Assembly (NCBI GenBank): GCA_030710605.1
Contig: CP092870.1
Span: forward strand, 51,101,921 to 51,165,920
DNA from: Cordylochernes scorpioides
Lineage: Eukaryota > Arthropoda > Arachnida > Pseudoscorpiones > Chernetidae
Length of the DNA stretch: 64,000 nt
Direction: 5' to 3'
Part shown: positions 22,494 to 33,838 of the stretch, piece by piece
Layout of the letters: every line of letters starts with the position of its first letter
Position numbering within the stretch: the stretch's first letter is position 1
Notes under the pieces: generated by a model
The model's database searches: none
Seen by the model: the letters and a program-made list of their open reading frames with translations, nothing else
What the model was told of the DNA's origin: nothing
Program-made: the position numbers and the translations under genes

Positions 22494-23798
22494 GTTCAAA
22501 GAGTATCGCGACTTTTGTGTTTTTTCAAAAATTATTTATTTATTCATGAATACCTATTTTGTCCCCTTCAAAGTAATCCCCATGAGATATTATACACTTG
22601 TGCCAACGGTTTTTCCAATCTTCGAAGCACTTCAAAAAATCATTTTTTAAAATCTTTTTCAGCTCCTCCTTCGATGCCGTCTTTATCTCGTCAAGCGTAG
22701 CGTAACGTCGTCCTTTCATGGGCCTCTTCAGTTTAGGGAACAAGAAAAAGTCACAGTGGGCCAGATCTGGGGAATACGGTGGCTGCGGCATCGTTAGTGT
22801 GTTGTTTTTGGCCAAAATGTCGCGCACAAGCAACGATGTGTGAGCAGGGGCGTTATCGTGGTGCAAAAGCCAATTTTTGTTCTTCCACAAATCCGGGCGT
22901 TTCTGGCGGATTGCTTCGCGCAAATTGCGCATAACTTGCAGGTAATATTCCTTATTGACCGTTCTACCCTGTGGCAAGAACTCATGATGCACCACGCCCC
23001 TGCAATCGAAGAAAACTGTCAGCAAAACTTTCACATTCGACCGAACTTTTTCGGTCTTGGTTCGTGCGGCAGCTTCCATTGAGATGATTGAGCTTTGGTT
23101 TCCACGTCATAACCATAAACCCACGCTTCGTCACCAGTTATGACCCTCTGGAGCAAATTTGGATCGTCGCGGACAGAGTCCAACATCTCATTAGCAATGT
23201 TCATGCGATGCTGTTTTTGGTCGCAATTGAGAAATTTTGGTACGAATTTCGCGGCGACCCGTCTCATGCCCAAATCATTGATAAAAATCGAATAGCACGA
23301 GCCAATCGATATGTTTAGGTCCTCAGAAACTTCTCTAACGGTGATTCGACGATTGGCCAATATAATTTTCTCCACTTCATTAATTTTTTCCTCTGTTGTT
23401 GAAGTGCTCGGGCGTCCGGCACGCTCTTCGTCGTTCACATCTTCTCGGCCTTCTGAGAACATTTTGTACCACCGGTAAACGTTGCTTCGGTCCAAGGTAG
23501 CTTCTCCGTTTGCCACAGTCAACATTCGGAATGCATCCGCGCACTTAATTTCGTTTTTCACACAAAATTTGATACAGGTTTTTTGATCCATTTTTTTAAT
23601 AGGTAAAAATCGAAGACGATCCAAAACACCTGCAAGCAAAGCAGCTGTCAACAATTAAGTGAACATTCAAAATGGCCGAACTTGTCGGCATAAGTGAGAG
23701 ACATGATTACCAACATAAAGCCACAAAAATATCGAAATTCGAATATACGTAACCCGCGAAAATTTAAAAGTCGCGATACTTTTTGAACACATCTCGTA
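22494..23798 (-). mobile_element. mariner transposon
   Basis: 1305 bp with ~30-bp terminal inverted repeats (TACGAGGTGTGTTCAAAGAG / TACGAGATGTGTTCAAAAAG) flanked by the TA target duplication (22492-22493, 23799-23800). Contains a single transposase gene on the minus strand with one frameshift. The ends and nearly open frame suggest a relatively young insertion. Confidence 0.95.
22540..23591 (-). pseudogene. mariner transposase, one frameshift
   Basis: DDE/D transposase that cuts and pastes the element between TA dinucleotides. The N-terminal helix-turn-helix region starts MDQKTCIKFCVKNEIKCADA and passes through YRWYKMFSEGRE and DEERAGRPSTST. The catalytic triad is visible: ITGDEAWVYGYD, LLHHDNAPAH and YSPDLAHCDFFLFP. 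There are 34 residues between the second and third Asp, the mariner DD34D signature. A frameshift at about 23031-23079 joins two otherwise open frames. I chose MDQKT (23591) as the start because family members begin there, rather than the upstream Met at 23654, which lies in the 5' UTR. Confidence 0.93.
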
Positions 23799-23800
23799 TA

Positions 23801-24104
23801 GTTATATAGGCTTAGGTAATGATTGAGTTTCATGTATTTGAAGACTTATAAGAATGATTTTTGTGAAAGAACTTTCATTGTGTTTATCAGAGGGCAAAGA
23901 AATGAACATAAAAACGAAAATATTAACGAAAATAATTTTTACAAAAATATCATAAAAATAAAGTTTAATTTATAAATTGAATATAAATTGAAAAGGTTTC
24001 AATGTGATGTGAGAAGCATTTATATAATAATAATTAACTTTAAGAACAATTTTGATAATATAAGAAGCAGGAATAATTGTAAGAACTCAAAGCTGTATAA
24101 TAAA
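23801..24104. other. Intron DNA, nothing recognised
   Basis: AT-rich; no ORF or repeat ends seen. Confidence 0.4.
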
Positions 24105-24110
24105 ACTTAC

Positions 24111-24223
24111 AAGGAGAGGGCTGGATACAACCGGAATGTTTCTGACACCACAGCCTCGAGGTAGGGCATGGAGGTGAACATATCGTAGGTCACCTCTCCA
24201 TTCTGGAACACACAGCTCGGGAT
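24111..24223 (-). CDS. P450 exon f (K-helix ExxR)
   Basis: Encodes IPSCVFQNGEVTYDMFTSMP followed by YLEAVVSETFRLYPALS. ETFR is the invariant K-helix ExxR pair that stabilises the haem core, and RLYP follows it as usual. The acceptor is CTCACCCAG and the donor TT|GTAAGT. It enters in phase 0 and leaves in phase 2. Length is 113 bp. Confidence 0.92.
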
Positions 24224-24359
24224 CTGGGTGAGTGGATGTGAAAACTCTCTAACACTTCTACGATATATCAACAAAATTTGAAGACCAAGCTTGAGAAAAC
24301 TAAAAAATAAAAAAGCCAATATGTTACATTAGCTGCATCTAAAAATATATATATATATA

Positions 24360-24840
24360 TGTGGTAACCGAGGGTCTCTCGCTGTGGTATGGTAACCGAA
24401 AGGGGCAAACCTGTTGTAACCGAGAGGGACAGTCAGGGCGTGGAGAGTTTACCAGTTCCTATCTGCACCTTGGAGGACCTTTAACAGTTCTCACAGAGTA
24501 CAGGCAGTCGTGGTCGAGGCAGAGTGGAAAGCTTGGGTATGTCCACACAAAAAACGAAGACACAGTTGCACTAGGAAAGTTCCGTGAACAAATAAAAGTT
24601 GAGCTAGGAGCGAAAGATGGAGATAAAAGAGTTCTTACTGGTCTTCATGGTGAATGAGGAGGACCTTGGTGACAACCGACGAGGGCTTCCGCTGATGGTG
24701 AAGTGACTATATTTTTGGCTAGGACGGAGGCCTTATATATCTTTTCCGAAAGAGGAAGTATTGAATTTCAGCAGATGTTACAAGAGCGTGGATCTGAAGA
24801 GAAATTGTAAACTGGCGCCGTGACAGTTTCCATCTTTACA
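24360..24840 (+). repeat. Possible solo LTR with primer-binding site
   Basis: A GC-richer block beginning TGTGGTAACCGAGGG with three spaced GGTAACCGA units, a TATATATC box near 24733 and AATAAA near 24590. It ends next to ACTGGCGCCGTGACAG (24811-24826), which resembles LTR-element primer-binding sites. No partner LTR or pol is visible. It lies in a P450 intron. Confidence 0.4.
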
Positions 24841-25095
24841 CCTTGTTGTGGGACTTCCATCTATCTCGATTTTATACGTTTTTGACTTCTATCTCTTGCT
24901 GCAGCCCAACTCTTAATCTATTACAAAGTTTTATTTATTTATCCTCAGTTTGTACAAAGTAAAATACATATGATGATGTAATGACACATGTCAATAATGC
25001 TTTTAATTATTTACAGATGTGTTTCAATTATACAACATGAAAATATTGTTATAAGTATTATACAATATAAGGTTGTTTGTTTAAATTACCATATA

Positions 25096-25647
25096 TCTCT
25101 TTATATATAAAAGTCAATGTCTGTCTGTTTCGCGATAAACTAAAAAACTACTGAACCAATTGGTACCAAATTTTGCATGTCGCCTTTTATAAACCTGAGG
25201 AAAATATTCAGCTACATTTTGATTAGTATTTTTGGCCATTTCTTTTTTTCATTTGAAGAACTTTTTTTTACGCGTAGTAATCCAGATTGGAATGAATACT
25301 CAAATATGGCCATTTTTTATAAGCATCGGTGGTTCAGTTGTAGAAACGCGGACGGCCCGGGTTCGATTCCCGGCCGATGCATTTTTTTTTTTTACAATTT
25401 TTAAAAATCATTTATATTATATATATTATAAATATATATTATTATATCAAATATATTAATTAAATCAAATACCTAAACACTAATATAATACAATTTTTGC
25501 CATCACACACACTTTTTTCATGTAGTTTATGTGTTACTTCTGTATTGCTATTCTATGACACTTCTAATATTTATTATTGATGTACTTTCAGTATGAAGGA
25601 AATTGCAATCGGGGGAATTCTCGGGCGAAGCCGGGTCATACGTCTAG
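25096..25647 (+). mobile_element. Non-autonomous Helitron carrying a tRNA-Gly remnant
   Basis: 5' end A|TCTCTTTATATATAAAAGTC with GTTTCGCGATAAAC. The 3' end is TCTCGGGCGAAGCCGGGTCA then TACGTCTAG|T. It belongs to the same subfamily as 19486-20431. The centre contains a shortened tRNA-Gly gene (25323-25380). A second element at 27343-27600 has the same flanks and another part of the same tRNA. Confidence 0.75.
25323..25380 (+). tRNA. Truncated tRNA-Gly(GCC)-like sequence
   Basis: GCATCGGTGGTTCAG forms the 5' acceptor and D arm with the A box, and GGTTCGATTCCCGGCCGATGC forms the T arm (B box) and 3' acceptor. The seven-base acceptor stem pairs fully. About 13 nt of the anticodon arm are missing, so it cannot be a working tRNA (58 nt rather than about 71). 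Confidence 0.8.
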
Positions 25648-26446
25648 TATATTATATAATCTAAAAGCTCAAATATTTCTATATTTTAAAAAATATATAT
25701 TTTATTTTATTCATTGAACATTTTACTTTTATTATCATCGTTTTTTAGAAAGACTTTCAGTTTTTTGTTGTATAGTTTTGTTGTAAATATGCGTAGTTAA
25801 CATATCTATCCTTTTAAATCACTAATATAGGATTAACTTTATAAATTCTATATGATGTGAAAATAACTAATGTGTAATCTTTCCTCAAGTAATTGAAAAT
25901 AAAAGCTATTTGACGGTAAATAATTATCTTTTTTTTTATCACGACTGCACCTCAACCCTTTATCTTATCGATCCTTTGTCTTATCAAGCCTTACCTAACA
26001 ACAACAAAAATATTAATAACATATATATATATGTCAAGAAAATCATTTAAAAGTAGTTTTTGTATAAGTTGCTTGAAAATAAACTATAAAGTTATTCATA
26101 GAGATACTTATTGATAAAAATAATTCTATCCCTCTCTCTTGGGGACATTTTGTTGAATCATTATCTATAATAACTTTAAATTGAAAAATTTACCATAAAA
26201 CACTTAACTCTCTCTACCAAAATTATAGAACTCTATCAAACTTGTATGAGTAAACATTTTAACTATCATTGACATCTGATTATTTTATATTTCATCATAA
26301 CTAGCTAAAACAATCTATCAAAGGTTCAATATCAAATCTGTATTTTAATAGTTTTGTTCCATTGAGTAAATAAAGTTTAACATATATATTCACATATCTT
26401 GTATTAGTTTAATTGCATTTATATCTGCGTGTTGTTTTAAGTGATT
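25648..26446. other. Intron DNA, nothing recognised
   Basis: AT-rich, with short TA runs. No coding or transposon signal. Confidence 0.4.
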
Positions 26447-26450
26447 GTAC

Positions 26451-26611
26451 CGTATTCTTGAGGGACCTCAGGGCCTCTATGTAGAGCCTGTCCTGGCACT
26501 CCGGGTGGCGGGCCAGCAGGTGTAGAGCCGCGGTGATGGTAGATGCTGTGGTGTCGTACCCCACGGTGAAGAAGGTCACACATTGGGCGAACATCTCCAA
26601 CTCCGTCAGCT
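26451..26611 (-). CDS. P450 exon e (I-helix, oxygen activation)
   Basis: Encodes LTELEMFAQCVTFFTVGYDT and then TASTITAALHLLARHPECQDRL. VGYDTT is the I-helix oxygen-activation motif ([AG]Gx[DE]T[TS] in the family), here with Val at the first position. LARHPECQDRL is the J-helix. The acceptor is TTGTACAG and the donor GTACAA, a weak but usable donor. The flanking phases fit (1 in, 0 out). Confidence 0.9.
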
Positions 26612-27342
26612 CTGTACAATTTAGTGTACAATATAGAGTTCGTTTTTGCATTTAGCCTTGGGCAGATACAAACAGAAAATATTGAAATAACACTCATGGC
26701 TAGACAATAAATACTAACCAGAGCCAATCAGAAATTATTAATTTTAATATGGGATATGGTTTATAAATACTACATGAATTTATATAATGTACAGGGAATG
26801 GAGGATTAATTCCACAGGTTTGCCATTGGCTCTGGATATATCTATTATCTTGCCATATCTCTTACATGTATTGAAGAACCGTCTAATTGGACACGTTCTC
26901 ATTTTGAAATAACCACTAATGGAATTAAGTTCGAGGCTCAAATTAAATTATGAAATCAAAACCATCCACAATGGTCATAATCACGTATAGAAATAATATC
27001 CTACAATTACATCAACCTATTTTTAAACCTAATTTTAGCTGTTTCGACATATCGGGGACTCCCTGCTTTCATTATCCTTGTGGAATATCATGGGCAATCA
27101 TCGCAATAAAGGAGGGAACAGGAATACCATTTACACGTGTAAATTATTCTATTCCATGTAAATGATATTTTTCTCTAGATGTATATATTTCTGAGGACAC
27201 TCTCCGTACTATAATATTATGCATTCCTAATTCTTCTTACCTCTCTTTCATAACTTCTATGTATTTCTAAGAAGATTCTAAGGCTAGAGTTCCTAATTTA
27301 AAGGTTGCACTGATGGAGTTAAGAGTGATGGATATTACAATA
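26612..27342. other. Intron DNA, nothing recognised
   Basis: Includes a 71-codon ORF (26950-27165) with no domain. No repeat ends identified. Confidence 0.35.
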
Positions 27343-27600
27343 CTAGCCGAATGACCCGGGCAACGTCCGGGTTTTACCCGATTAAATGCTTCTATTCAAA
27401 TACTATTCGTTACAATTATAAATTGGCGCCGTGGATGTCATTCTTGTATAATATATAAATGAGTTTTAAAAATTGTAAAAAAAAAACCCACCCCCGCGTG
27501 GCAGCCGAGCATTCTACCACTGAACCACCGATGGTTATGAGAAATGGCCATATTTGGGTATTTATTCCATTCACAAAGGAAAGGGTGACAGAATGGATTA
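27343..27600 (-). mobile_element. Helitron 3' fragment with tRNA-Gly 5' half
   Basis: The minus-strand end is CCCGGACGTTGCCCGGGTCA then TTCGGCTAG|T, the same hairpin/CTAG terminus as 39303-39811. Upstream are CACGGCGCCAATTTATAATT, a poly-T, and CATCGGTGGTTCAGTGGTAG-ATGCTCGGCTGCCACGCGGG (27490-27533). That last stretch is the 5' half of a tRNA-Gly(GCC) including the GCC anticodon. The element's 5' end was not found. Confidence 0.65.
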
Positions 27601-28621
27601 TGACGCTGATAACTGTATATATTAATAATATCTTTCAATAAGAAATTTCCCAGCCAGAAATTGATTTGTACGAATCCACACATAATTCCTTTTACCACTG
27701 AAAAGCAATGTTGTTTGTTTTAATAATGAAAATAGTTATATAAGCTAGAGCGCGGTTAAACACTACGTAGGAATAAATTTAGCTATGGGGATTAATATTA
27801 GTGGCTGATGGTAAAGGCGTTGGTTGTTATTCACATTTTTATCTCAAAAGAGATGAAATAGAGATTTTTAAAATTTAATAGAAAACTTGCCGGTCTATTT
27901 TTATAAAAAGGAGAGACGCTTTTACGCTAAAGAATAGCATACTCTCATTAAACTACAAAAAATGTTATATTTTAAACTTCCTATTTGTTTTGTAATGTAG
28001 GTCAACTGAAGTTTCCTATATATATAAACATTTTAGTTGGATTTTAAAAATAATTTTATTTGATAAGTTATCAATCGTTTTTCTCACTAAGAGCAGTATA
28101 ACATTTATTTAGAATGTAAATAAAAAAGGAATTTTATTATGAAGATTAATTTCAAAGGTTTATTGAGAAGATAGCTAAAAATAACGACCTATTAGTGTGA
28201 GACTTTTTAGGGCGCATCTCCACTGAATACATATATTAATCACTTATCGAAACGCTATTGTCATTTTGAATAAAGTGAAGAGTCTGCTTAGAATTTAATC
28301 AGAATGAAGTTTTCTAATAATTCAAGTACATTTACAATTTTTTTTTTAAGTTTAGGTAGTCAGTATGCACTACACCCGTACACAAACAAACAACCCTAGC
28401 TAAAATAAGTGTGAAAGACCTTTATTATAATCTTGAAGAAGATCGATTTTTTTTTTCACTTGAAAGCTTGCATTTTAAATTTTAAAAAGAAACTCATGGA
28501 AAATATTTTATTATTTCAAATTGGTATTGTTTTTAATTTGTAATATCTATTAGAAAGGCTGTAGAAAAGGTACTAAATATATCTTAAAAAGAGTTTTTAA
28601 AAATAATTTATTCAGTAGAGT
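27601..28621. other. Intron DNA, nothing recognised
   Basis: AT-rich, no coding or transposon features. Confidence 0.35.
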
Positions 28622-28627
28622 ACTCAC

Positions 28628-28757
28628 TGTTAATGATTTGAAAATCTTTAGGATTCTTCGCATCGCCATCTTTCTCCTGGCAAATCCGCTCCTCTTCCTT
28701 CTCAAAGTTCTTCTGGGCATCAATCATCAGCTGCAGGAAGTCCACTCTCTTTGTGCT
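28628..28757 (-). CDS. P450 exon d (VDFLQLMIDAQ block)
   Basis: Encodes STKRVDFLQLMIDAQKNFEK followed by EEERICQEKDGDAKNPKDFQIIN. RVDFLQLMIDAQ is a hallmark block of CYP3-clan enzymes just before the I-helix; the acidic and lysine-rich loop after it is typically variable. The acceptor is TGTGAAG and the donor GTGAGT. Phases are 0 in and 1 out. Length is 130 bp. Confidence 0.9.
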
Positions 28758-28959
28758 CTTCACACATCACGACAAATTCAGCCTTCGATTTTATGTCAAT
28801 TTACTAATGCTATCAGTTTTATGTTAATTGTTGTAGAATAATAATGAATTGTGTGTTATATACTCATGGAAAATCAAGTTTATTTATATATAACTTAAAT
28901 TTTGATGCTATTTTTGTATTATTATATTAAAATTGACTATATATAAAAGGGTGAGGTGG

Positions 28960-29520
28960 GCAAAAAAAAGGGCAAAAGCGATCGATTTCGCTTTATTTGT
29001 CACTGATCCACCGACTACCAGCTACTGCTTCGTCTTCTATTTAGTTTTGGACGTGAAGTGATGGACCTATGTCTCATCGATGGTGAAAGGACCCGCATAA
29101 TATCGGTCAGGTCCCACTTGAATTGGTTCAAATATTGCTGCGAATGAGGCTTGCTTTTGATCTGCATTCAGTAAATGCGGCCCCCACCTTGCGCAGAGCT
29201 TTCGCATCAAAATACTTCGTGAAATATATTCCGCAACCTTTTTTCCTAAATGCACACTATCTCAGCTAACCTTACACGTCTATCGTCCAACACGATATTG
29301 TTAAACCTTTAATAATTTACGGTGAGGTTGCAGGTTTTGGCTGTCCTTCATGTGCATCAACTCAAAGATCGCTTCAAGCTACGTCCGACCACGTTTAAAT
29401 TTAACTGTAAACTTTTAACGGTTGAAATTAAAGGAGCAGAGTCTCCGTAAACTTTTATCAACATTGGTGAATTTCTTTAAGAGTCAATCCATCCAATACG
29501 AATAATTTAATAACTTAACG
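28960..29520 (-). pseudogene. Decayed mariner transposase of a second lineage
   Basis: Minus-strand pieces VYGDSAPLIST near 29435 and MRKLCARWGPHLLNADQKQA at 29205-29140 are landmarks of another mariner subfamily (SETMAR-like, family pattern VYGDSAPS and MRKLCARWVP). FTIDET at about 29075 would precede the first catalytic Asp. The C-terminal two thirds are gone and at least three frameshifts separate the pieces. The inverted terminal repeats are not recognisable. Confidence 0.7.
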
Positions 29521-30330
29521 ATATTAATTTTTATCCATTTTGAAGAAATGCGCAAGACGCGTACTGCAAGGACTCGTTTACACAAACTACTTAAGCGAAC
29601 GAGTTGCAACTTGTTTTACGAACTAATGACATGCGCGCGCAGGGAGGAGATGTAATCTCTTGCGATTAGAGTGCCATCTCTGGGCCAGGACGAGAACCTT
29701 TCACCTTGCCCTCGTATGTATATTGTATAGAAAGCTCAATAAAGTTTTATTTCCACACATGAGGTAGTTATAGATAATTATTAAAATGTTGTATATTTAT
29801 TTATGATTTCAAGACGCGATATTCTGGCTAGGGATAATTGCATCGTTTTTACATTTTTTTAAACAGAAAGTTAAAAACATATTATACAAGAAAAAGTAAT
29901 TAAAATAGAAAATAGAAACAACAATATATATTGTTGCATCATGATTAATGCGCGTATTTTTAAAATTATTTTAAATATTATTTTCAATATATTTAAAATT
30001 CAAATTACATATCTATTTATTTTCATTTAAAACAGATTATTTATATTATCATCATTCCTTTTTATAGTTTCATTCCTTTTGTAATATTTTATCGTACATA
30101 TATCTTTATTGCTTTTTGGAGCGAGAGAGGACCTAGAGGAAGACTGCGGATCGCGACCTACGAGGAAGACAAGAATAAATAAACGGAATAACTGTATAAG
30201 GTAATTTATTTTTATTTAATTTTATTTATTTACTTTGACTATGGAAACTCGCTCGGGAAACGTGTATAACACCAAGAAGGAAGAAACCAAGGTCGACGAC
30301 CCTGCAAAGCTGCAACTTGGTGCAACAATA
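29521..30330. other. Intron DNA with a dispersed repeat and a short unclassified ORF
   Basis: 29928-30060 resembles 41866-42010 (shared TTGTTGCATCATG-TTAATGCGC). At 30241-30342 the plus strand opens METRSGNVYNTKKEETKVDD and stops after 33 codons. It reads like the first codons of a retroelement gag but has nothing behind it. Confidence 0.35.
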
Positions 30331-33300
30331 TTAGGAACCTGAACCTTTCAGGTTTGAAAGATAATCATAAATATATTTACAAAAATAGTTAAATCTATGA
30401 TAATTCTCTCTACTATTTACAAAATGATATAGATCTACAACATTATTTACTGTCTGTTGTCTAGCGCTAAAGAAGAGTGGGCATTCCAGCAGTAGGTGCC
30501 TCGAGTCCTGGAATTCGTTGCCACAATAACAGATAGTCTTCAACCGCTCCAATTTTTGATGAAAAACCCTTAAAATTTCCATGGTTCGTTGTAAACTGGG
30601 TATTATAAAAATTCGAACGGAAAAATGTTGGAATTCCAAACGGGAAAAAGCTTTAAAATGTTTCATTTGTTTTTAGAAATTATTCATCCATTTTTTGCAA
30701 TTAAAAATGAACTAATTATACTCGGAGAATGTGGTCTAAAAGCATTTTGATCCTCTATCGAAAGATGAACCAAATCATATTTAATTAATTTGGATTCAAT
30801 ATAATCTGTGAGAAGGGGGATGTTCGTAAGACTATGGACACAGTTGGAAGATGTAGTCTTGTATGCTCCAACCACCCAAAGGAGAATTTGATATTGAATA
30901 GAGTTCAGTTTTTCTTTGCATCGACTATTTACAAATTTGTGCCATATTTCTGAACCATACGTAAGAAATGGCCTGATAATTGTTTTATACGAAATTATTT
31001 TTTTTTGTATTTATTCCCCACATTTTTCCACAGAGTGAAACCATAATATTTTTCATTGTTACGATCCTGCACGAAATGTCGTTGATATGTGGGGTAAAAT
31101 TGATCTTTTTTATTCTATGATTTGAGAATTTTATGCCTAATATCTTAACTTGATCTACTGGGTTTAAAATAATATTCGGTATTTCAATTGGAACTTTAGG
31201 TTTATTATGTAAGTAAATTCGTTTTCTCTGGGCTTTTTGATATAATTTATTCCTATTCACATAGCACGGAATATATTCGCTTAATATTTTGAGATCCTCG
31301 ACAGCCTTGCTCCAACAAATGATAGAAACCTCGTCTGTGTAGCAAGTTATTTCTGCATTCGGAAGTTTGAAACTCTTCAGCAAGTCGTTTAACAAAATAT
31401 TCCATAATATTTGGGATAAATAACAGCCTTGAGGGTAACCTTTTGTCAGATTTTTTGTAACATTTGTATCTTAATACGAAAAATTTGCCCCTCTTTCACT
31501 GCTTAAATAAATAAATTAAAAAAAGGTTGTATAATTCTTATTAATTTGGAGGGAATGTTATATAAATCGAGTCTTATAATAATTGCTGGCCACCATGCGT
31601 TGTCGAATGCGCCTGCTATATCCACTGTAATCAAAGAAATCAGTTCTCCTTGCCTGTGTTTCAGTGTGGTTTCCATTATATCTCCCATTGCACTGTTCGT
31701 TGATTTATGTTTAGTAAAAATCCGTGTTGCCTTGGACTCATTAGATTGTTCTTTTAATAATATTTATTGATTATGTTTTCAAAAATTTAGAAATGTTGGA
31801 CGTCAATGATATTGGTCTATAGCTTTTGCTTGTGTCATAATTTATTTTATCAGATTTTGGAATGATCTTCACAGTAGTCTTTCCATATATCTGGATAGTA
31901 ACCTAATTCAATATATTTGTTGAATATTTGTTGTAAAACGGGATTAAAAGTGTACCTGCATGTTTGATCATATTATTACTTATAAAATCTGGACCTGGTG
32001 CTTTCTTTATATATTTATTTTTGAAATAATATTTTTAAAATCTTTTATTTCTATAAAATTGTTGTTTTTATTTTTATAATCAGGTTTATAGTTTCTAATA
32101 ATAACATGTTCCTCTTTATCTGAATGTACATCATCATCTGGAAATAAATCATTCAAGAGACTTTTCATTTTTTCTTTCTTTGAAGTATCCGGTATATTAT
32201 CGATCATTGGAAGTCCTATATTGTTTTTGGATGATCTCAGAGATTTAAAAATTATGTAGGCGTTTCAAAATGGGTTTTTGATTATTTTCTTCAATGAATA
32301 TTCTCCAACTTTTTTTCTTAGCTCTTTCGATAGCGTTAATGTACTTGTTTCTGGCAAATTTGAAAATTATTTTATTGATAACTCTATGCCGATAGTATAC
32401 GTTTCTAATATAATTAAAATCATTTTTTCTAGATTCCTATTCCACCACTTAATATTATATATATGCTTGAAAGAGTTCGATTTGATTTCCAGAGACGAGT
32501 AAGCTGCCTCACTAATTATGTCCGTAAGTTTCATCACAATCCTGTCAACATCCGTAGTATTAGATGCCTGATTTATTTCATTCGACAAGTTATGTACATT
32601 TTGAAATGATATCTCTTCAGTAAATTTTTCCCAGTTGGCATCTTTTTCAATAAATTTCGATGTTGACCTTTGTCCAGTTCTCCGCACCTTAAAATTATAT
32701 CGAATGTCGAAGGTTATTGCCACATGATCGGAAATACTTGTAAAGGTTGATGTGCTCCAATTCTGTATCAGCTTTATAGAAATTTTGTTTTATATTGTTA
32801 AATCTAATATACTGGCATTTCGACATGTAGGCCTTTTAAGGTTATGGATAAACAAGTTGTATTCATCCACATAAGAGTGGAATTTGTAGCCATTGGAATT
32901 GATTATTCGGTCGTACCATACAGGGTGTCGAGAGTTAAAATCGCCACAGAGGATTATTGGATGTAGCCCGAAGTCTCCAAAAGTTCTTTAATAAATATTT
33001 TGTGAGTATTACCGAGATTGTTAGGGTGAATGTAGAAGTTTGAACTAATAATAATATGAATTCTCTGAATGTATGTAAATAGTTGTACAAAAGAATTAGT
33101 GAATCTATCAATTTTCGTATATTTAATGCTAATGTGGAGAATAATCGTTGCTATGTAGACAGTTTTATCTGTTTTAGAGTAAATAATTTGTGAGTCATTA
33201 TTGAATATCACATCATTCCCTAACATATAAGGCTCTTGAATAAATAATAGGTCAGGAGGGTTGGACAGAACAGAGGCTCGAAGTTCATCTAATGCTATGA

Positions 33301-33606
33301 CACTTTTCCTTATATTTTGTTGAATACATTCTATTCCTTGTTTATTTGCCTTCATTTGGTTTCTTTTTCCCTTATTCATCCCGTTTCCTCCTTTTTCAGT
33401 TGTGATGGAGTATCTATTCATTTGTAGAAAAAAAAAAACGCCGTTCTTTCTACAATTCTTTCAAATTGTATTTTGTATAGAGGGCAATAATTATAATTGG
33501 CTTTATGGTTGAGTGGCGAGTTTTTAAATTTTGGATTATCTCAGCAGTTGTGGCATTTTTCTACTCCGGTGCACTCGTGATCTCCTTGCGTTCCACATAT
33601 TTTGCA
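30331..33606 (-). pseudogene. R1/I-type LINE: ORF2 and end of ORF1 (left part)
   Basis: ORF2 from about 33421 begins with the endonuclease (GIECIQQNIRKSVIALDELR, DLLFIQEPYM). RT pieces follow (ISLITVDIAGAFDNAWWPAI at about 31640; CYTDEVSIICW in place of the usual YADD at about 31330). It ends with CYCGNEFQDSRHLLLEC, the C-terminal zinc knuckle. Upstream, 33440-33606, lies the end of an ORF1 with a CCHC knuckle (CKICGTQGDHECTGVEKC). Many stops. The element continues at 38546 beyond the inserted LINE. Confidence 0.8.
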
Positions 33607-33838
33607 TATCTTGATACTTGGACAATCATGTTTTCATTCGCCGCTAGGAGGCTGATCCGACCGGCTGCGTGTTGCCTTAGCTCCGGTAAATATTTGTTTT
33701 GAAAATTGTTTATATCTTAGTTATTATATATTGACCTAAAAATATTTTCTTCTTGCTTTTTGATTTCTCAAATTCGATCTTCTAAATAATACTATATATA
33801 TTTATTGAAAAGTAAAATAAAGTTAACGGTGTAACAAA

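Noticed and set aside
30241..30342. METRSGNVYNTKKEE as the start of a real gene
   Set aside because: 33 codons followed by a stop and no continuation in any frame; too short to support.
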